A stretch of 64,000 bases of DNA from Paralithodes platypus (GCA_032716605.1 CM064505.1:46845814-46909813); one strand, 5' to 3'; shown: positions 11,800-24,642, counted from the stretch's first letter. The notes: generated from the sequence alone by a model not told the origin. Translations and numbers: made by a program.

Positions 11800-12160
11800 T
11801 TTGATAGCATGGGAGTGAAGCATGGATGTTGTTGGAGAGACAAACCAAGAGTGAGAGGGGTGGAAATGAGTTACTTGAAGTGCGTGCGGAGTTACATGCA
11901 GGGATAGACAGACTAATGAGAAAGTACGAGAGCGGTGTGGCGTGGATGTAGATGTGCTGCAAAGTGTGAAAAGGAACACCTTGAGATGGTTCGGCCATGT
12001 GGAACGTTTGGGAAGCGATACGACGACTAAGAGAGTGTACTAGAGTGAAGTGGAAGGGCAGAGAAGGAGAGGTAGACCGAGTGAGAGGTGGAAGGATGGA
12101 AGAAGTATATGCGTGAAAGCGTTGTTGTATGGGAGGAGGGGCATCGACTGACTGGGGACA
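11800..12160 (+). pseudogene. Degenerate LINE C-terminal fragment
   Basis: Plus-strand reading with stops gives ERQTKSERGG..., DRLMRKYESGV, then LRWFGHVERLGSDTTTKRVY and RRRGRPSERWKDG. The RWFGHVER and GRGRP..RW blocks are typical of the tail of RTE/jockey-like LINE polyproteins. There are at least three in-frame stops. The minus-strand ORF over this span is a shadow. Confidence 0.7.
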
Positions 12161-12494
12161 GAGGTGCATGGGGGCGATTTATTAGTGGCCTTTCGTCTGT
12201 CAATAGATATATAGATAGATAATGTTATAATATATTGAGAAACATCGTACAAAGTATAACCCTGATCATGTTTATTTTGTGTCAGGAAAGGATGGAAGGG
12301 AAACATTTTAACTAGAATACAATTAAAAAGACGTCGCTGTTACATAAGGGGTTAACATTACCATAAGCATTACGTGAAGGAGGGGGCTGTGACGTAAATA
12401 GTGACTTCACGGAGTCTGGCCATGGTCAGTATGGTTGTTAGTTAATGGACGGCTGTGGAAGGTGGAGTAGTAGAGAATGACCCTCTTCCATTAA

Positions 12495-12855
12495 GGGGGC
12501 CCACCTCGTTTTTTTGTTTTCCCCTCTCTCCCTCTCTTTCTGGGTTGTATCCATTCGGCCCCATTCAGCCTACTGTTTTAAGACGTTTATCCTCATCCAG
12601 GTGTCTATTTTTTCCGCGAGACAGCATATTTTGGATATTGTTTTTGACAGCAGGCTAAATTTGTACATTTTTCGATAGAAAAATGTCTCCGGTTAAGCCG
12701 GATTCTTCCATTCAATGTTGGCTTGCTATCGCTCGCCAGGAAGAAATCGACGCCTAGATGGGGATAAACGTATTAAAACAGTAGGCTGAGTGGGACCGAA
12801 TGGATACAAGCCAGAGAAAGAGAGAAAAGGAGAGACAAATAGCAGATGACCCCCC
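12495..12855. mobile_element. TTAA foldback element, family B
   Basis: Flanked by TTAA at 12,491-12,494 and 12,856-12,859. The arms carry TTGTATCCATTCGGCCCCATT and its complement. The internal part has the ACATTTTTC/GAAAAATGT hairpin and GCTTGCTATCGCTCGCCAGGA shared with family A. One core copy near 12,610 is degraded. Confidence 0.82.
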
Positions 12856-12929
12856 TTAACGGAGGGTTGTAGAAGGCGGAGTAGTAGAGAATGAGCGTCC
12901 TCCATTACGACCCCTTAACACTGGCTTAT

Positions 12930-13137
12930 CCCTTTGAGTACCAGCGACGTGTGTTATATTATAGTCTAGCTATAGTTAGACGTTATTATGCAGCTTAGGA
13001 AGGATCTGTGGTAGTTGAAAGGGTTAGTTGAGATGGTTTGAAGCCTTATTATTGCTAGAGGTCTGTCCTAAGCTGAATAAAATAGTCTAATAGTTGCCAG
13101 AATATGAGGTAAAGGGCGTCCCTGGTACTCAACGGGT
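12930..13137. mobile_element. TTAA-type foldback element, family F
   Basis: Near-palindromic unit of about 205 bp: CCCTTTGAGTACCAGCGACG at the left, and the complement GTCCCTGGTACTCAACGGG then TTA at the right. Inner arms are GCAGCTTAGGAAGGATCTGTG and CCTAAGCTGAATAAAATAGTC. Confidence 0.78.
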
Positions 13138-13195
13138 TATTTGATGTTCCTATTTGAGTATTCCTATTTAGAGGGTCATAGTTAAGCCGGTATCA

Positions 13196-13382
13196 CACGA
13201 GCGCTCTTTCCCTCAACATTTATCCTCAACAATTAGGAGGTCAATATTTATAATAATTCGGTTACTTAAATTCATCTATGATCAGTCTAGTTTCCGCTAC
13301 CAGTGCAACATATTCCAGAAATATTGCCAGAAATTTTTTGATTATCGGATTTTGACTATAAAAGCTCTCGTGTGATACTGGC
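13196..13382. mobile_element. TTAA foldback element, family D
   Basis: TTAA at 13,192-13,195, then inverted ends GCCGGTATCACACGAG and CTCGTGTGATACTGGC. The right target has decayed to TTTA. A second copy at 62,172-62,380 has both TTAA sites intact. Confidence 0.82.
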
Positions 13383-13389
13383 TTTAGAC

Positions 13390-13415
13390 ATTGTGTGTGT
13401 GTGTGTGTGTGTGTG
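13390..13415 (+). repeat. (GT)13 microsatellite
   Basis: Pure GT run just outside the family-D element. A shorter compound GA/GT tract lies at 13,680-13,752. Confidence 0.95.
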
Positions 13416-13752
13416 ATAATGTCGAGTACCATACATGTAAGTCTTGTAATCTTTATGTGACGCAATGGATGGAATGAATGAAAATATTTAATTCATATCC
13501 AAGAAAATGCTAAGATCCATTTGAGAAGAGGTTGTATTGTTAATGTAGTGTGTATTTAAGAGAGTTGTATAGAAAGTTGGGTAGAAGACGACACAAGACT
13601 ACCATTATGATCTCTTTCAGCAGCTTATTTGATGATGATATTAAAATGTCTTAAGTACAGTAGAATGCTAGAGACTTAGGGAGAGAGAGAGAGAGTGAGT
13701 GAGTGAGTGTGTGTGTGTGAGAGAGTGAGAGAGAGAAGGGGGGGGGGGGGAC

Positions 13753-14288
13753 CCTAACAATATATATAGATAACTTTCCACTAAGTCTTGACCATCTTAG
13801 TACTATGGCCCTAACTACTATAGAGGTTATTATTATAGGATATAGGATACGATTGCCGTTCTTCTGCGTTCACTCGGTAGATACTCACTGGATTATGCAT
13901 CGAATCAGAACAATATAATTTCCGTTTCTGTATCTCAGGTGAATTAGAATCTTGTTTGCATGGTTCAAACTCCGTGAGGAAAGGTCAAGGACTTTTGAAC
14001 CCTAATGTACCGTACAGTTGGTCACATTAGTTTGTATCCACGCCATCATTTTATGTATGGAAGGAAACATGGTGTGATTGATTTACAAAACTAATTTGCT
14101 ATAAAACTGTTAATTGGTCATAGTATTAAACTATTGCATTAGAAAATACACTTCTGATTTAATTATACTAATTTGTCTTCCATATAATTATAAAAACATG
14201 GAGTGCTTACAGCGCCTCAAATCCATGGTCAAATAGTGTACCAGCTGTTTGTGCAGCCGATTATACACAAAGGAAAGGGAAATGCGAG
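13753..14288. other. No gene seen; contains a family-K-like end
   Basis: AT-rich unique sequence. At about 14,017 it carries TACAGTTGGTCACATTAG, the left end of the TA-type family K, without a clear matching right end. Confidence 0.4.
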
Positions 14289-14292
14289 TTAA

Positions 14293-14640
14293 GGGGGTGC
14301 TAGTCGCTTTTTCTGGACCCCCTTCTCCCTCATGTTTAGCATATTAGTTTTGAGATTTTAAAACGTTCGTTCCGTTACTTTGCCGATTTGGAGACCTTTT
14401 GACCCATTTCTTTGTCAATATTAAGACCTTTCGTGCCATTTAGGTGTCGATCTTTTCCTGGCGAGCTATAGCGAGCCTGTAATTATAGAAGGAATCGGCC
14501 TTCGGCCGGGACATTTTTCTCCAGAAAAATTTACAAATTTATATTGAAAAGGGGTCTAGGGAGTGTTTTTTTAAGCTTGAGGAAACTAAAAATATCTTAG
14601 TAAACAAAAATACATAGGCCAAAAAAATAGCACTACCCCC
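14293..14640. mobile_element. TTAA foldback element, family A
   Basis: TTAA at 14,289-14,292 and 14,641-14,644. One full left arm has the core TCCTGGCGAGCTATAGCGAGCC (near 14,455) and the CGGCCTTCGGCCG hairpin. The right end is shortened to GCCAAAAAAATAGCACTACCCCC. The last bases seed the minisatellite that follows. Confidence 0.82.
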
Positions 14641-15545
14641 TTAAACAATAAACTAGCACTACCCCCTTAAACAATAAACTAGCACTACCCCCTTAAACAA
14701 TAAACTAGCACTACCCCCTTAAACAATAAACTAGCACTACCCCCTTAAACAATAAACTAGCACTACCCCCTTAAACAATAAACTAGCACTACCCCCTTAA
14801 ACAATAAACTAGCACTACCCCCTTAAACAATAAACTAGCACTACCCCCTTAAACAATAAACTAGCACTACCCCCTTAAACAATAAACTAGCACTACCCCC
14901 TTAAACAATAAACTAGCACTACCCCCTTAAACAATAAACTAGCACTACCCCCTTAAACAAAAAACTACCACAACCCCCCTTAATAAACTAGTACTACCCC
15001 CTTAATAAACTAGTACTACCCCCTTAATAAACTAGTACTACCCCCTTAATAAACTAGTACTACCCCCTTAAACAATAAAACTTGCACTACCCCCTTAAAC
15101 AATAAACTAGCACTACCCCCTTAAACAATAAACTAGCACTACCCCCTTAAACAATAAACTAGCACTACCCCCTTAAACAATAAACTAGAACTACCCCCTT
15201 AAACAATAAACTAGCACTACCCCCTTAAACAATAAACTAGCACTACCCCCTTAAACAATAAACTAGCACTACCCCCTTAAACAATAAAACTTGCACTACC
15301 CCCTTAAACAATAAACTAGAACTACCCCCTTAAACAATAAACTAGCACTACCCCCTTAAACAATAAACTAGCACTACCCCCTTAAACAATAAACTAGAAC
15401 TACCCCCTTAAACAATAAACTAGCACTACCCCCTTAAACAATAAACTAGCACTACCCCCTTAAACAATAAACTAGCACTATCCCCTTAAACAATAAACTA
15501 GCACTACCCCCTTAAACAATAAACTAGCACTACCCCCTTCAACAA
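14628..15545 (+). repeat. 26-bp minisatellite derived from a family-A element end
   Basis: About 35 units containing CACTACCCCCTTAAACAATA and AACTAG, mostly 26 bp, with a block of 20-bp deletion units at about 14,985-15,060. The CCCCCTTAA portion is the right terminus plus TTAA target of the family-A element immediately upstream. Confidence 0.95.
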
Positions 15546-15584
15546 TAAACATAAATACAGCCATCTTCCGGTAGCGTTATCACA

Positions 15585-15850
15585 ATCACTTTACATTACC
15601 TAACAACAGACATCTACTGCGAGAATTTTATTACAGCTTCTTTACATTACATAACAACAGACATCTACTGGGAGCTTTTTATTACAGCTTCTTTACATTA
15701 CCTAACAACAGACATCTACTGGGAGCTCTTTATAGGCTAACAGCTTCTTTACATTACCTAGCAACATACATCTACCAGGAGAATTATATCATCTTCTTTA
15801 CAGTACCATACAACAGCCATCTACCGGGAACAATCTTTATACTATCCACC
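15585..15850 (+). repeat. 52-60-bp tandem repeat, five units
   Basis: Units contain CTTTACATTACCTAACAACA then GACATCTACTGGGAG. Identity falls toward the 3' end, with the last two units about 80% alike. Confidence 0.85.
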
Positions 15851-15883
15851 ATCTTACATTCCCTGGTTTATAGATATCGACTT

Positions 15884-16195
15884 GAGGGATTTTTTTCTGG
15901 ACCCCTTTCTCCCTCATGTTTAGCCCCATTGCTTTTGAGATTTTAAGACAGTCGCCCCATTAGTTTGGCGATTTTAAGAACTTTCGCCCCATTTCCGTCA
16001 ATTTTAAGACCTCTCGTGCAATTTAGGTGTCGATTTTATCCTGGCGAGCGATAGCGAGCCTGTAATTTAAGAGGAACCGGCTTTCAGCCGGGACATTTTT
16101 CTACCGAAAAATTTACAAATTTATCTTGAAAGGGGCTCAAGGGGGTGTAATCTTAAGCTTGATGGATATCTAGAGACCTAACTAAAATCCTCCCC
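15884..16195. mobile_element. TTAA foldback element, family A (left end decayed)
   Basis: Core TCCTGGCGAGCGATAGCGAGCC at about 16,040, a CCGGCTTTCAGCCGG hairpin and CATTTTTCTACCGAAAAAT hairpin follow. The right end is CTCCCC plus TTAA at 16,196. The left TTAA is not recognisable. Confidence 0.75.
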
Positions 16196-16199
16196 TTAA

Positions 16200-17190
16200 A
16201 CAAACAAAAAAGTAGAAAACAAAACTTATGCGTCAAGTGTGCATCATGGAGGCTTATAAATGTTAAAGGTGAAATTCCCACCATAGAAGACATTATGGTA
16301 AGGCCGAGTCTGCTCTCTCTCTCTCTGTGAAGTCTTTCATCTACCAGGCTCAGGGTGGAAAAGGGTTCTATGTGTGCTTCAGTACCCAGGGCCTGCAGGG
16401 TATGGTGAGAGAGAGAGAGAGTTAAAAAAATATATAATAAAATCTCTGGAGAAAGGTATAATGTACGTGTGTGGGTGTGTGAAGGGAGGTGGCAGGCAGC
16501 CATAGTTATCCTTTGTACTGAAAACATATGAGGTACAACCAAAGTAAAGGTAAACATTAATAACACATAACTAGATCAACTTCCTATTAAAACCATCCTC
16601 CCTTTACATACATTAACTTTATTGGTTCTCCATAAAATCTCCCGTACCCTCTATCCCCTCCCTGTATTGACCATAACCTCACGTATCCCCCTCCCTTTAG
16701 TAGTGTAGTGTACACCCTATGTGGTGGATTGTGTTCTTTTATTTCATAGATTTCATTTTAGTAAGCGTTGTTTCCACATAGCGATTTTGATAATTTGATT
16801 TGACTTTATATTGTCCTTGTCCCAATTTTGGTTTGTTTAGATTGCAAGTTTTACATTTTAATTTAGTCACCATAACCTCACGTACCCCATACCCCTCTCC
16901 CTGTATTGACCTCACGTAACCCCACCCCCCTTACCCCCTCCCTGAATTTGACCTCAGTAGTTCTCTCTCCAGCATTCATTGTCCTCAACCCTTTCCGACA
17001 AGTCTCTTTAAAACATTAACTTCCACTCTCCCCTCCGCAACTCACGGATCTCCATTATTATTTTTTGTTTCACTCGTTCCCCTCTTTCTGAATAATCTTT
17101 TCTACCTAGCTACGTGCATTTTGGTCTTGTGTTTGTTCTTGTATTTGTGTTCACTCGTGCACTTATAAATAATTTGATATACAAATGGTG
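16200..17190. other. No gene seen; includes family-H repeat at 16,700-16,870
   Basis: The stretch 16,700-16,870 (TACACCCTATGTGGTGGATTG ... CAAGTTTTACATTTTAAT) matches 36,355-36,376 plus 36,840-36,970 and, more weakly, 51,957-52,035. It shows the repeat without the LINE insertion present at 36.4 kb. The rest is unique or low complexity. Confidence 0.55.
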
Positions 17191-17192
17191 TG

Positions 17193-17196
<4 letters not shown>

Positions 17197-17256
<60 letters not shown>

Positions 17257-17259
17257 GCG

Positions 17260-17346
<87 letters not shown>
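17197..17346 (+). repeat. (GA)n microsatellite with a short (GCGA)n interruption
   Basis: 150 bp of GA repeats with five GCGA units at about 17,245. Arg/Glu ORFs are artefacts. Confidence 0.98.
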
Positions 17347-17348
<2 letters not shown>

Positions 17349-17773
17349 AAGCAGGCAACACAACTATTTAAACTTGTATCTGCAGTTCCGGCCGTACTGT
17401 TATATTGGGCTACAGGACACTCCAGACACCAAATATCGATGTACTACAAAAATAACAAGCTACCGTGCCCAATATTGTCTGTTTCGTTATTTTTTGTTAT
17501 TTTTATTATCAGCTGAGAGTGGTTAACAATGTATCCATCTTGATTATTCATCTCTCTCTCTCTCTGTATGTATATATATACTGTATATGAGAGTACCTTC
17601 GTGTACCCTACAAAACAGCTGTCACCGTGTTACATCCGTGTGCGATGTTAGCATGTGTTGGTTGTGACAGATGTGAGGGTTACGTGTGGTTACAGGGGGT
17701 GTAAGTGTACACCTGGTGATGTATGGTATGTCACAACAACCCTTTCATTAGAAGACGCCAGCCAACAATGTTT

Positions 17774-17774
<1 letters not shown>

Positions 17775-17814
<40 letters not shown>

Positions 17815-17870
17815 TGTTTATTCTTATATTTATTCATTTATTTATTTATTTAGTTAATACTGTGAAATAT
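17775..17870 (+). repeat. (TTA)n and TTTA-rich tract
   Basis: About 14 ATT units followed by ATTTATT-type repeats. Confidence 0.95.
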
Positions 17871-18054
17871 AACAAGAAATATTTAACATATGCACCTCTT
17901 GTTCCTCATCATACACAAGGGGCCGAGTGACTGTAGGCCTATGGTAATGTGACATGCATTATTTTGTTAAATGCCCATTATTGGTATCAGTATCCAAAAT
18001 ATGTAAGCATAGCTACTCCTAGATGATAAGTTCAACTTAGGAAATACCTGAACT

Positions 18055-18270
18055 CAATTGACACTGACAGGTTAGTCCTAAACTGAATTATCCGTCTTAT
18101 AATACCAGAATACAAGCCATAAATACGTCATCAATCTGAAAGGGTTAAACTCTTTCTTACCCCACGTAACTTGCTCCCTTACCTTCGTTAACCCCTTTAG
18201 TACCGGTGACGTCCTTTTAATTATACTCTGACAACTATTGGACGATGATAAACAGCTTAGGAAGGACGTC
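18055..18270. mobile_element. Two inverted half copies of family F
   Basis: A right half (CCTAAACTGAATTATCCGTC to GAAAGGGTTAA, TTAA at 18,144) and a left half (TTAA at 18,188, CCCCTTTAGTACCGGTGACG, then CAGCTTAGGAAGGACGTC) lie back to back about 40 bp apart. Confidence 0.6.
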
Positions 18271-18585
18271 TACCCATGACAAGGCTACATACTATCTTAC
18301 CCCTCGCAGCCTTCTCGAGGGCTACAGTAGACTAGAGAGAGATACCCGGTAAGCTATTTGCATAAGTTAATTAATATGTGTTTGCTTTAATAGTGAGTGA
18401 GTTTTTCGCTTTAAGGTTCATAATACATTTACCTACAATAAGCCTTCATTATTTTCAACATTTCGATAGGTGTAGGCAAGCATGAAACTGTGTGAGATTG
18501 TGCCTCATTTCCGTTCAATGGAGTTTTAAAATTAGGTAGTGTGTGTATGTGTGTATATTGCAGTGTGTTTGTGTGTGTGTGTGTA

Positions 18586-19040
18586 CTTACTCTAGTTGTA
18601 CTTACTCTAGTTGTATTGCGGGAGTGAGCATGTTCGTTATTTCCCGCCTCCTATATGTGTAGGTGTTATATGTATCGTTGGAATGGCTGTGGATGTGTGT
18701 GTAGTCTGTATTTTAGCCAATTGGCGACATCGAAAACGAAGGCTTAGGGTGGATCTGTATGGTACCATTCTCACTATAGACGGTACCGTCTCGCCCGAAG
18801 GCTTAGGTAGCCATCAGCTTAGGTGAACCATATTGATACCCATCTCGCCTTGTACCATTTTTTGCCAACCCCAGATGGGACGTCACAACGTCGTCCACTT
18901 ATTCCAGGTACCTATTTACAGCTAGGTGAACTGAGGCTAACACATGAAAGGAGACAAGCCCAATTTGTCTCCGCCCGGCCGGGGATTGAACCCCCGACCC
19001 CTCGTGTGTGAGACGAGAGCTCTACCTACTAGGCTACGGG

Positions 19041-19041
<1 letters not shown>
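18586..19041 (-). mobile_element. tRNA-derived SINE (family S1), full copy
   Basis: Reverse complement of the SINE at 45,872-46,330. On the minus strand it starts AGCCCGTAGCCTAGTAGG (A-box-like TAGTAGGTAGAGC) with B-box GGGTTCAATCC, an arm of seven-base loop CTCACAC (anticodon position CAC), a body of about 350 bp, and a 3' tail of AACTAGAGTAAGTAC repeats. It is flanked by (GT)n runs on both sides. Confidence 0.88.

Positions 19042-19087
<46 letters not shown>
19041..19087 (+). repeat. (GT)n microsatellite
   Basis: Pure GT repeat abutting the tRNA-like head of the SINE. Confidence 0.97.
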
Positions 19088-19088
<1 letters not shown>

Positions 19089-19271
19089 GTCGGTGTAGGG
19101 TACAGCTTATGCGTTTGCGAGTTTCTGTGTGTGCGTGTGCCTTTGAGTGAGTGTCAGGGGTGTGCTATTGAGTGAAGAGTGCCGGTAATGAGATGCAAAC
19201 TGCCAGTGAGGGTCGTCCAACAGGGAGGGAGGTGCCGGGGACTTTATCATACTAATGGACTGATTTATAAT

Positions 19272-19491
<220 letters not shown>

Positions 19492-19689
19492 ATGAATACA
19501 CATACACATAATTCGGTTACCCACCTGCCAGACATTGCCAACGTTGCCTCTCGATATATTTGTATAGCTAAGCGGTAGTCTGCGTGAACCGCTTATTGGA
19601 TATTATATTACAAACAATATCTTCACAACCATTACATACATTGCCTTTTATAATGCCTCATTAAATGCAGAATAGATAGAAACTACTTG

Positions 19690-20475
19690 TTATAGTAGTA
19701 GTAGCAGTAGTAGTAGTAGTCGTTGTATTAGTAGTAGTAGTAATAATAATAGTAGTTGTAGTAGTAGTGGTGGTGGTGGTAGTGATGGTGGTGGTGTGGT
19801 GGTGGTAGTGATGGTGGTGGTGGTGGTGGTGGTGGTGGTGGTGGTGATGGTGATGGTGGTGTGTTGGTGGTGGTGGTGGTAGTGGTAGTGATGGTGGTGG
19901 TGGTGGTGGTGGTAGTGATGGTGGTGTGGTGGTGGTGGTGGTGGTGGTGTTGGTGGTGATGGTAGTGATGGTGGTGGTGGTGGTGGTGGTGATGGTGGTG
20001 TGGTGGTGGTGGTGGTGGTAGTAGTGATGGTGGTGGTGGTGGTGTGGTGGTGGTGGTAGTAGTGATGGTGGTGGTGGTGGTATTAATGGTGTTGGTGTGG
20101 TAGTAGTGATGTTGGTGGTCGTACAGGGAAGTAGTGATGGTGGTGGTGGTGGTGGTGGTAGTGATGGTGGTGGTGGTGGTGTGGTTGTGGTGGTGGTGGT
20201 GTGGTTGTGGTGGTGATGGTAGTGATGGTGGTGTGGTGGTGTGGTGGTGGTGGTGGTGATGGTATGATGGTGGTGGTGGTGGTGGTGGTGGTGTGGTGGT
20301 GGTGGTGATGTTAGTGATGGTGGTGGTGGTGTGGTGGTGGTTGTGGTGGTGGTGGTGGTGGTGGTGGTAGTGATGGTGGTGGTGGTGGTGGTGGTGGTGG
20401 TGGTGGTGGTAGTGATGGTGGTGTGGTGGTGGTGGTGGTGGTGGTAGTGATGGTGGTGTGGTGGTGTTTGTGGTA
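19690..20475 (+). repeat. Long GGT/GAT/AGT trinucleotide tract
   Basis: Nearly 800 bp of GGT-dominated repeats with AGTGATGGT interruptions, G/T on the plus strand and A/C on the minus. The His/Thr/Pro-rich 262-codon minus ORF is a by-product. Confidence 0.97.
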
Positions 20476-20679
20476 ATCTTAACCATACAGCGATACTTAA
20501 GCCAATATATAACCATTACCCCATCGTAACATCTTACAAGACAAACGTAATTGTTATCACTACCACCACCACAACTGTTATTACCACCATAACAGGTACA
20601 ATAACATCAATATAAACAGACCGAAATGTAATACCAGAACGCTAAGTACACGCATTAGGGGTCTGTAACGGGATTTGGT

Positions 20680-20710
<31 letters not shown>

Positions 20711-21180
20711 CGCGTGCGAATGTGTGTGTGGTTGTATGAATGTGTGCGTGGGTGTGTATGAATGTATGTATGTGCGTGTATATTTCTAACTATTGCTCTA
20801 TTAGCCTACTCTATGTGTAAGTTTGTTGAAGAGACGTGGTCCTCTAGGTGATAACCATGTCTCTCCCAACGAGCCCACAGCACCCCGTTTTTATATCTAG
20901 GGAATATCGCATTCCCAGCCTCTCCTATGACTAGACTTCAGGATTTTGGGGTGTGTTGACTAGGTACTAAACCCTCCACGACTTTCCACGTGTATTCATA
21001 TGCATCATTCCCTTCTACGCTCCAACGAGTACAGCTTTAGTGATTTTAGACGCTCAAAATCTATAAACAATCGCTCTACATAATGAAGTCAGGAGGTCTT
21101 CTTCTAGAATGCATGTGAAACAACGAGGCAGACGCATTTTCGCAACTGGAAGAAGAAGAAGAAGAAAGCTATAAAACAAA
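20476..21180. other. No gene seen
   Basis: Mostly unique sequence with a GT-rich tract at about 20,680-20,780. No ORF or repeat family recognised. Confidence 0.4.
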
Positions 21181-21339
21181 AACAATGTGTGAGAACTAAT
21201 GAGAGAAAGCGAGAGTAACTGATGTGTGCAAGAATACTCCTAGCCAACTGACAGATATGAGAGCGAGCGAGAAAAATATAGATATGAGTGTGAGCGAGTG
21301 AGAAAGTGAGTTACTGGTGTGAGATAATGACTTCTGGCC

Positions 21340-21518
<179 letters not shown>

Positions 21519-21627
21519 TGATGGAAATCGTTACATTGGAAACAGGTAACCTTTTCAATTAATTAAAATATTAACACACTCAAATTCTGGAATCTACAAA
21601 CGCAATACATACCCACATAAAGCCAAT

Positions 21628-21838
21628 TACTTTCGCCCCATTAGTTTGCTGATTTTAAGATCTTTCGCCCCATTTCTTTGCCAATGTTAAGACCTTTCGT
21701 GACATTTAGATGTCGATTTTTTCTTGGCGAACGATACCTAGCCTGTAATTTAGGAGGAACAGGCCAAAAGACCGAAAAATTTACCAATTTTTCTCCGAAG
21801 GGGGTTCTTGGGGGGGGCCCCCCCCCCCCCATAGAGGT
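21628..21838. mobile_element. TTAA foldback element, family A fragment
   Basis: Contains TTTCGCCCCATTAGTTTG, CATTTAGATGTCGATTTTTTC and a degraded core CTTGGCGAACGATACCTAGCC, ending in a poly-G/poly-C junction. Neither TTAA is present. Confidence 0.65.
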
Positions 21839-21897
21839 CCAGGGACCTGCTAACTAACCCAGAAAATGTAGTCGACAGAGAAAGAGAAGGGTAGGAG

Positions 21898-21900
<3 letters not shown>

Positions 21901-21949
<49 letters not shown>

Positions 21950-22158
21950 TGGAGGGGGTGACTAATTCGGAAACGAGAGGGAGGAGAGTTTCGTCTGAGA
22001 GGAGTTGGGGGAAGGGGTAAACAAATGAGAGAGATAAAGAGAAGGAGGGGGGGGATGGTAGCAAGAGAGAGAGAGAGAGAGAGAGATAATTGTGGACACT
22101 ACGACAATGAAAGGCAAGTGGAGAGAGCTAGAGAGAGAGAGAGAGAGGGGGGGGGGGG
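21901..22158 (+). repeat. GA/G-rich low-complexity block
   Basis: Three (GA)n tracts with poly-G runs, separated by short unique spacers. Confidence 0.93.
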
Positions 22159-22261
22159 TATTTTTCTCACTACGAGCTCAATGTGACGCTAATTTTGTGA
22201 CTAATGAAGTTCCACGATTAATTTAGTTCGAACCCTATATCTAATTTGGAACCTTCCCCTC

Positions 22262-22444
<183 letters not shown>

Positions 22445-22845
22445 CACGTCCCCCGTTCCCTTATAAATTAAGTCATTTCCCCCGAGCCTCAGCATCCATT
22501 AACTCCCATAATTTTGTTTCCTCTTCCTCCCTCCCTGGGCTAACATATTTTGTACTATCTCTCTCTTGTCGCATTATATTTCGTAAGATTAACTTAAGTT
22601 ATTTCATCCTTATTCTATATAATGATCTATATAGTTTTTATTGTCTTATATATATTTTGTTTTGGAACCTGCCTAAATATGTGATATACAGTACTCTTAG
22701 AATGTTTACTCAGAAGAGCTACCGCACTATAGAAAACGTAAGTCACAACACCATACCCAGAGACAATGGAATATTACAATACACTTCTCTTTATAGGGGA
22801 GGGGTACAGTTGGCTACATTAGTCTGCATCCACGCCACGACCTAC

Positions 22846-23018
<173 letters not shown>

Positions 23019-23094
23019 AGCGAGTATGTAAGCAGTAAATTCGTGGGCAAATGTGAGAGGGGCGGGTTGAATGTAGCTCACAGAAGACTCAGGT

Positions 23095-23106
23095 AACACA
23101 CACACA

Positions 23107-23192
<86 letters not shown>
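23095..23192 (+). repeat. (CA)n(CT)n microsatellite
   Basis: A short CA run and about 85 bp of CT. Confidence 0.98.
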
Positions 23193-23194
<2 letters not shown>

Positions 23195-23643
23195 CACCTT
23201 CCTTCCGATTATTGTATGGAAGTAAAATAATGTGAATCTGTATGGCTGTGTGTTTTGGGTGCTGGGGTTTGGTGACTGGGTCACGACGGTTAGGGTCCCT
23301 CTACGATGCTTAAGGAGGGATTAACACGGTCGGGGCTCAGTTGGGGGTCTTGTGGGACAGCATGCGTGTTTAAAAACAAAAAACAAAAAACAATCTGATC
23401 AAGGTCTATAACGGGGACTCATGTATTTTAGATATGTCTTTATTATAATACTGTATATACTAAACTTAGGTAGTGTTAAAAATTATCTTCAATATCAATG
23501 TATTATTCATCTAACTACTGTATATATGTAATGACATAGTTTAAGCTAGAAATAGGGTGAAGATTGCGTACGCACCTTTGCCCTTTTGAGATAATGTAAC
23601 TATGATACTTGTGTAACATTTGTACTTTTCTCAATAAAACAAT

Positions 23644-23774
<131 letters not shown>

Positions 23775-24149
23775 CTTCCCCCTTTCCTCATAAATTAAGT
23801 AATTTTCCAGAGCTTCAATATCCATCAACACTCATAATTTGACATCATTTTCCTCCTTCCCTTCTCTTAGCATGATTTTATATTTCTTTATTTTCTCTAT
23901 CTATCTATCTATTTACTCAGGCCCAATTCCCACTTTTCCTGTTATTTATTTTATTTTTGTATTGTTTATTTTTTTATTTTTTGTTGGGGGGTAGGCATTA
24001 TTTAATTCGTAAGCATCACTTTAATTATTGTCTCCTTACTCTCTCTACTTTATTAATCATACCTACTTGTTTGTCTATGTGTATGAAGGAGACAAGAGGC
24101 AAAGCTGTCTGTAACGAGTGTCCCCCTTAACGTTCAAAGTGTGTATTCT

Positions 24150-24545
24150 CTTCCATGTATTCTCTTCCAATTATTATCTTCCAATTATTAGCTTCCAATT
24201 ATTAGCTTCCAATTATTAGCTTCCAATTATTATCTTCCAATTATTATCTTCCAATTATTATCTTCCAATTATTATCTTCCAATTATTAGCTTCCAATTAT
24301 TAGCTTCCAATTATTATCTTCCAATTATTCTCTTCCATTTATTATCTTCCAATTATTATCTTCCAATTATTATCTTCCAATTATTAGCTTCCAATTATTA
24401 GCTTCCAATTATCTTCCAATTATTCTCTTCCATTTATTATCTTCCAATTATTTTCTTCCAATTATTCTCTTCCAATTATTTTCTTCCATTTATTATCTTG
24501 TATTTATTTTGTTATATTTATTCCCTTCCATTTATTATTTCTCAT
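24150..24545 (+). repeat. 14-bp minisatellite
   Basis: About 27 units of CTTCCAATTATTAT/G, with TCTTCCATTTATTA variants increasing toward the 3' end, where it decays into TTTATT-rich sequence. Confidence 0.93.
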
Positions 24546-24597
24546 TTATTATCTTTCAATATGTCTCTTTCGTGTATTCTCTCTGTATAGCCCCCCT

Positions 24598-24642
24598 AGC
24601 CCCCCCCCCCCTTCCCACCGTCCCCCCCCCCCCCCCCCCCCC
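24598..24642 (+). repeat. Poly-C runs
   Basis: Long C homopolymers. Lengths in the assembly are unlikely to be exact. Confidence 0.95.

Noticed and set aside
11717..12169. 150-codon minus-strand ORF
   Set aside because: The opposite strand carries recognisable, though broken, LINE tail motifs, so this is a shadow frame.
14628..15545. Regular short repeats resembling a CRISPR array
   Set aside because: There are no variable spacers; the whole 26-bp unit repeats, and it derives from a foldback-element end in a eukaryotic genome.
17114..17526. Arg-Glu and Ser-Leu repeat ORFs (also at 9.1, 19.3, 21.3, 23.6, 61.5 and 63.2 kb)
   Set aside because: These are artefacts of (GA)n/(CT)n microsatellites.
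19728..20516. 262-codon His/Thr/Pro-rich minus-strand ORF
   Set aside because: It is a translation of the GGT trinucleotide tract.
24150..24545. Second CRISPR-like periodicity
   Set aside because: It is a simple 14-bp minisatellite without spacers.
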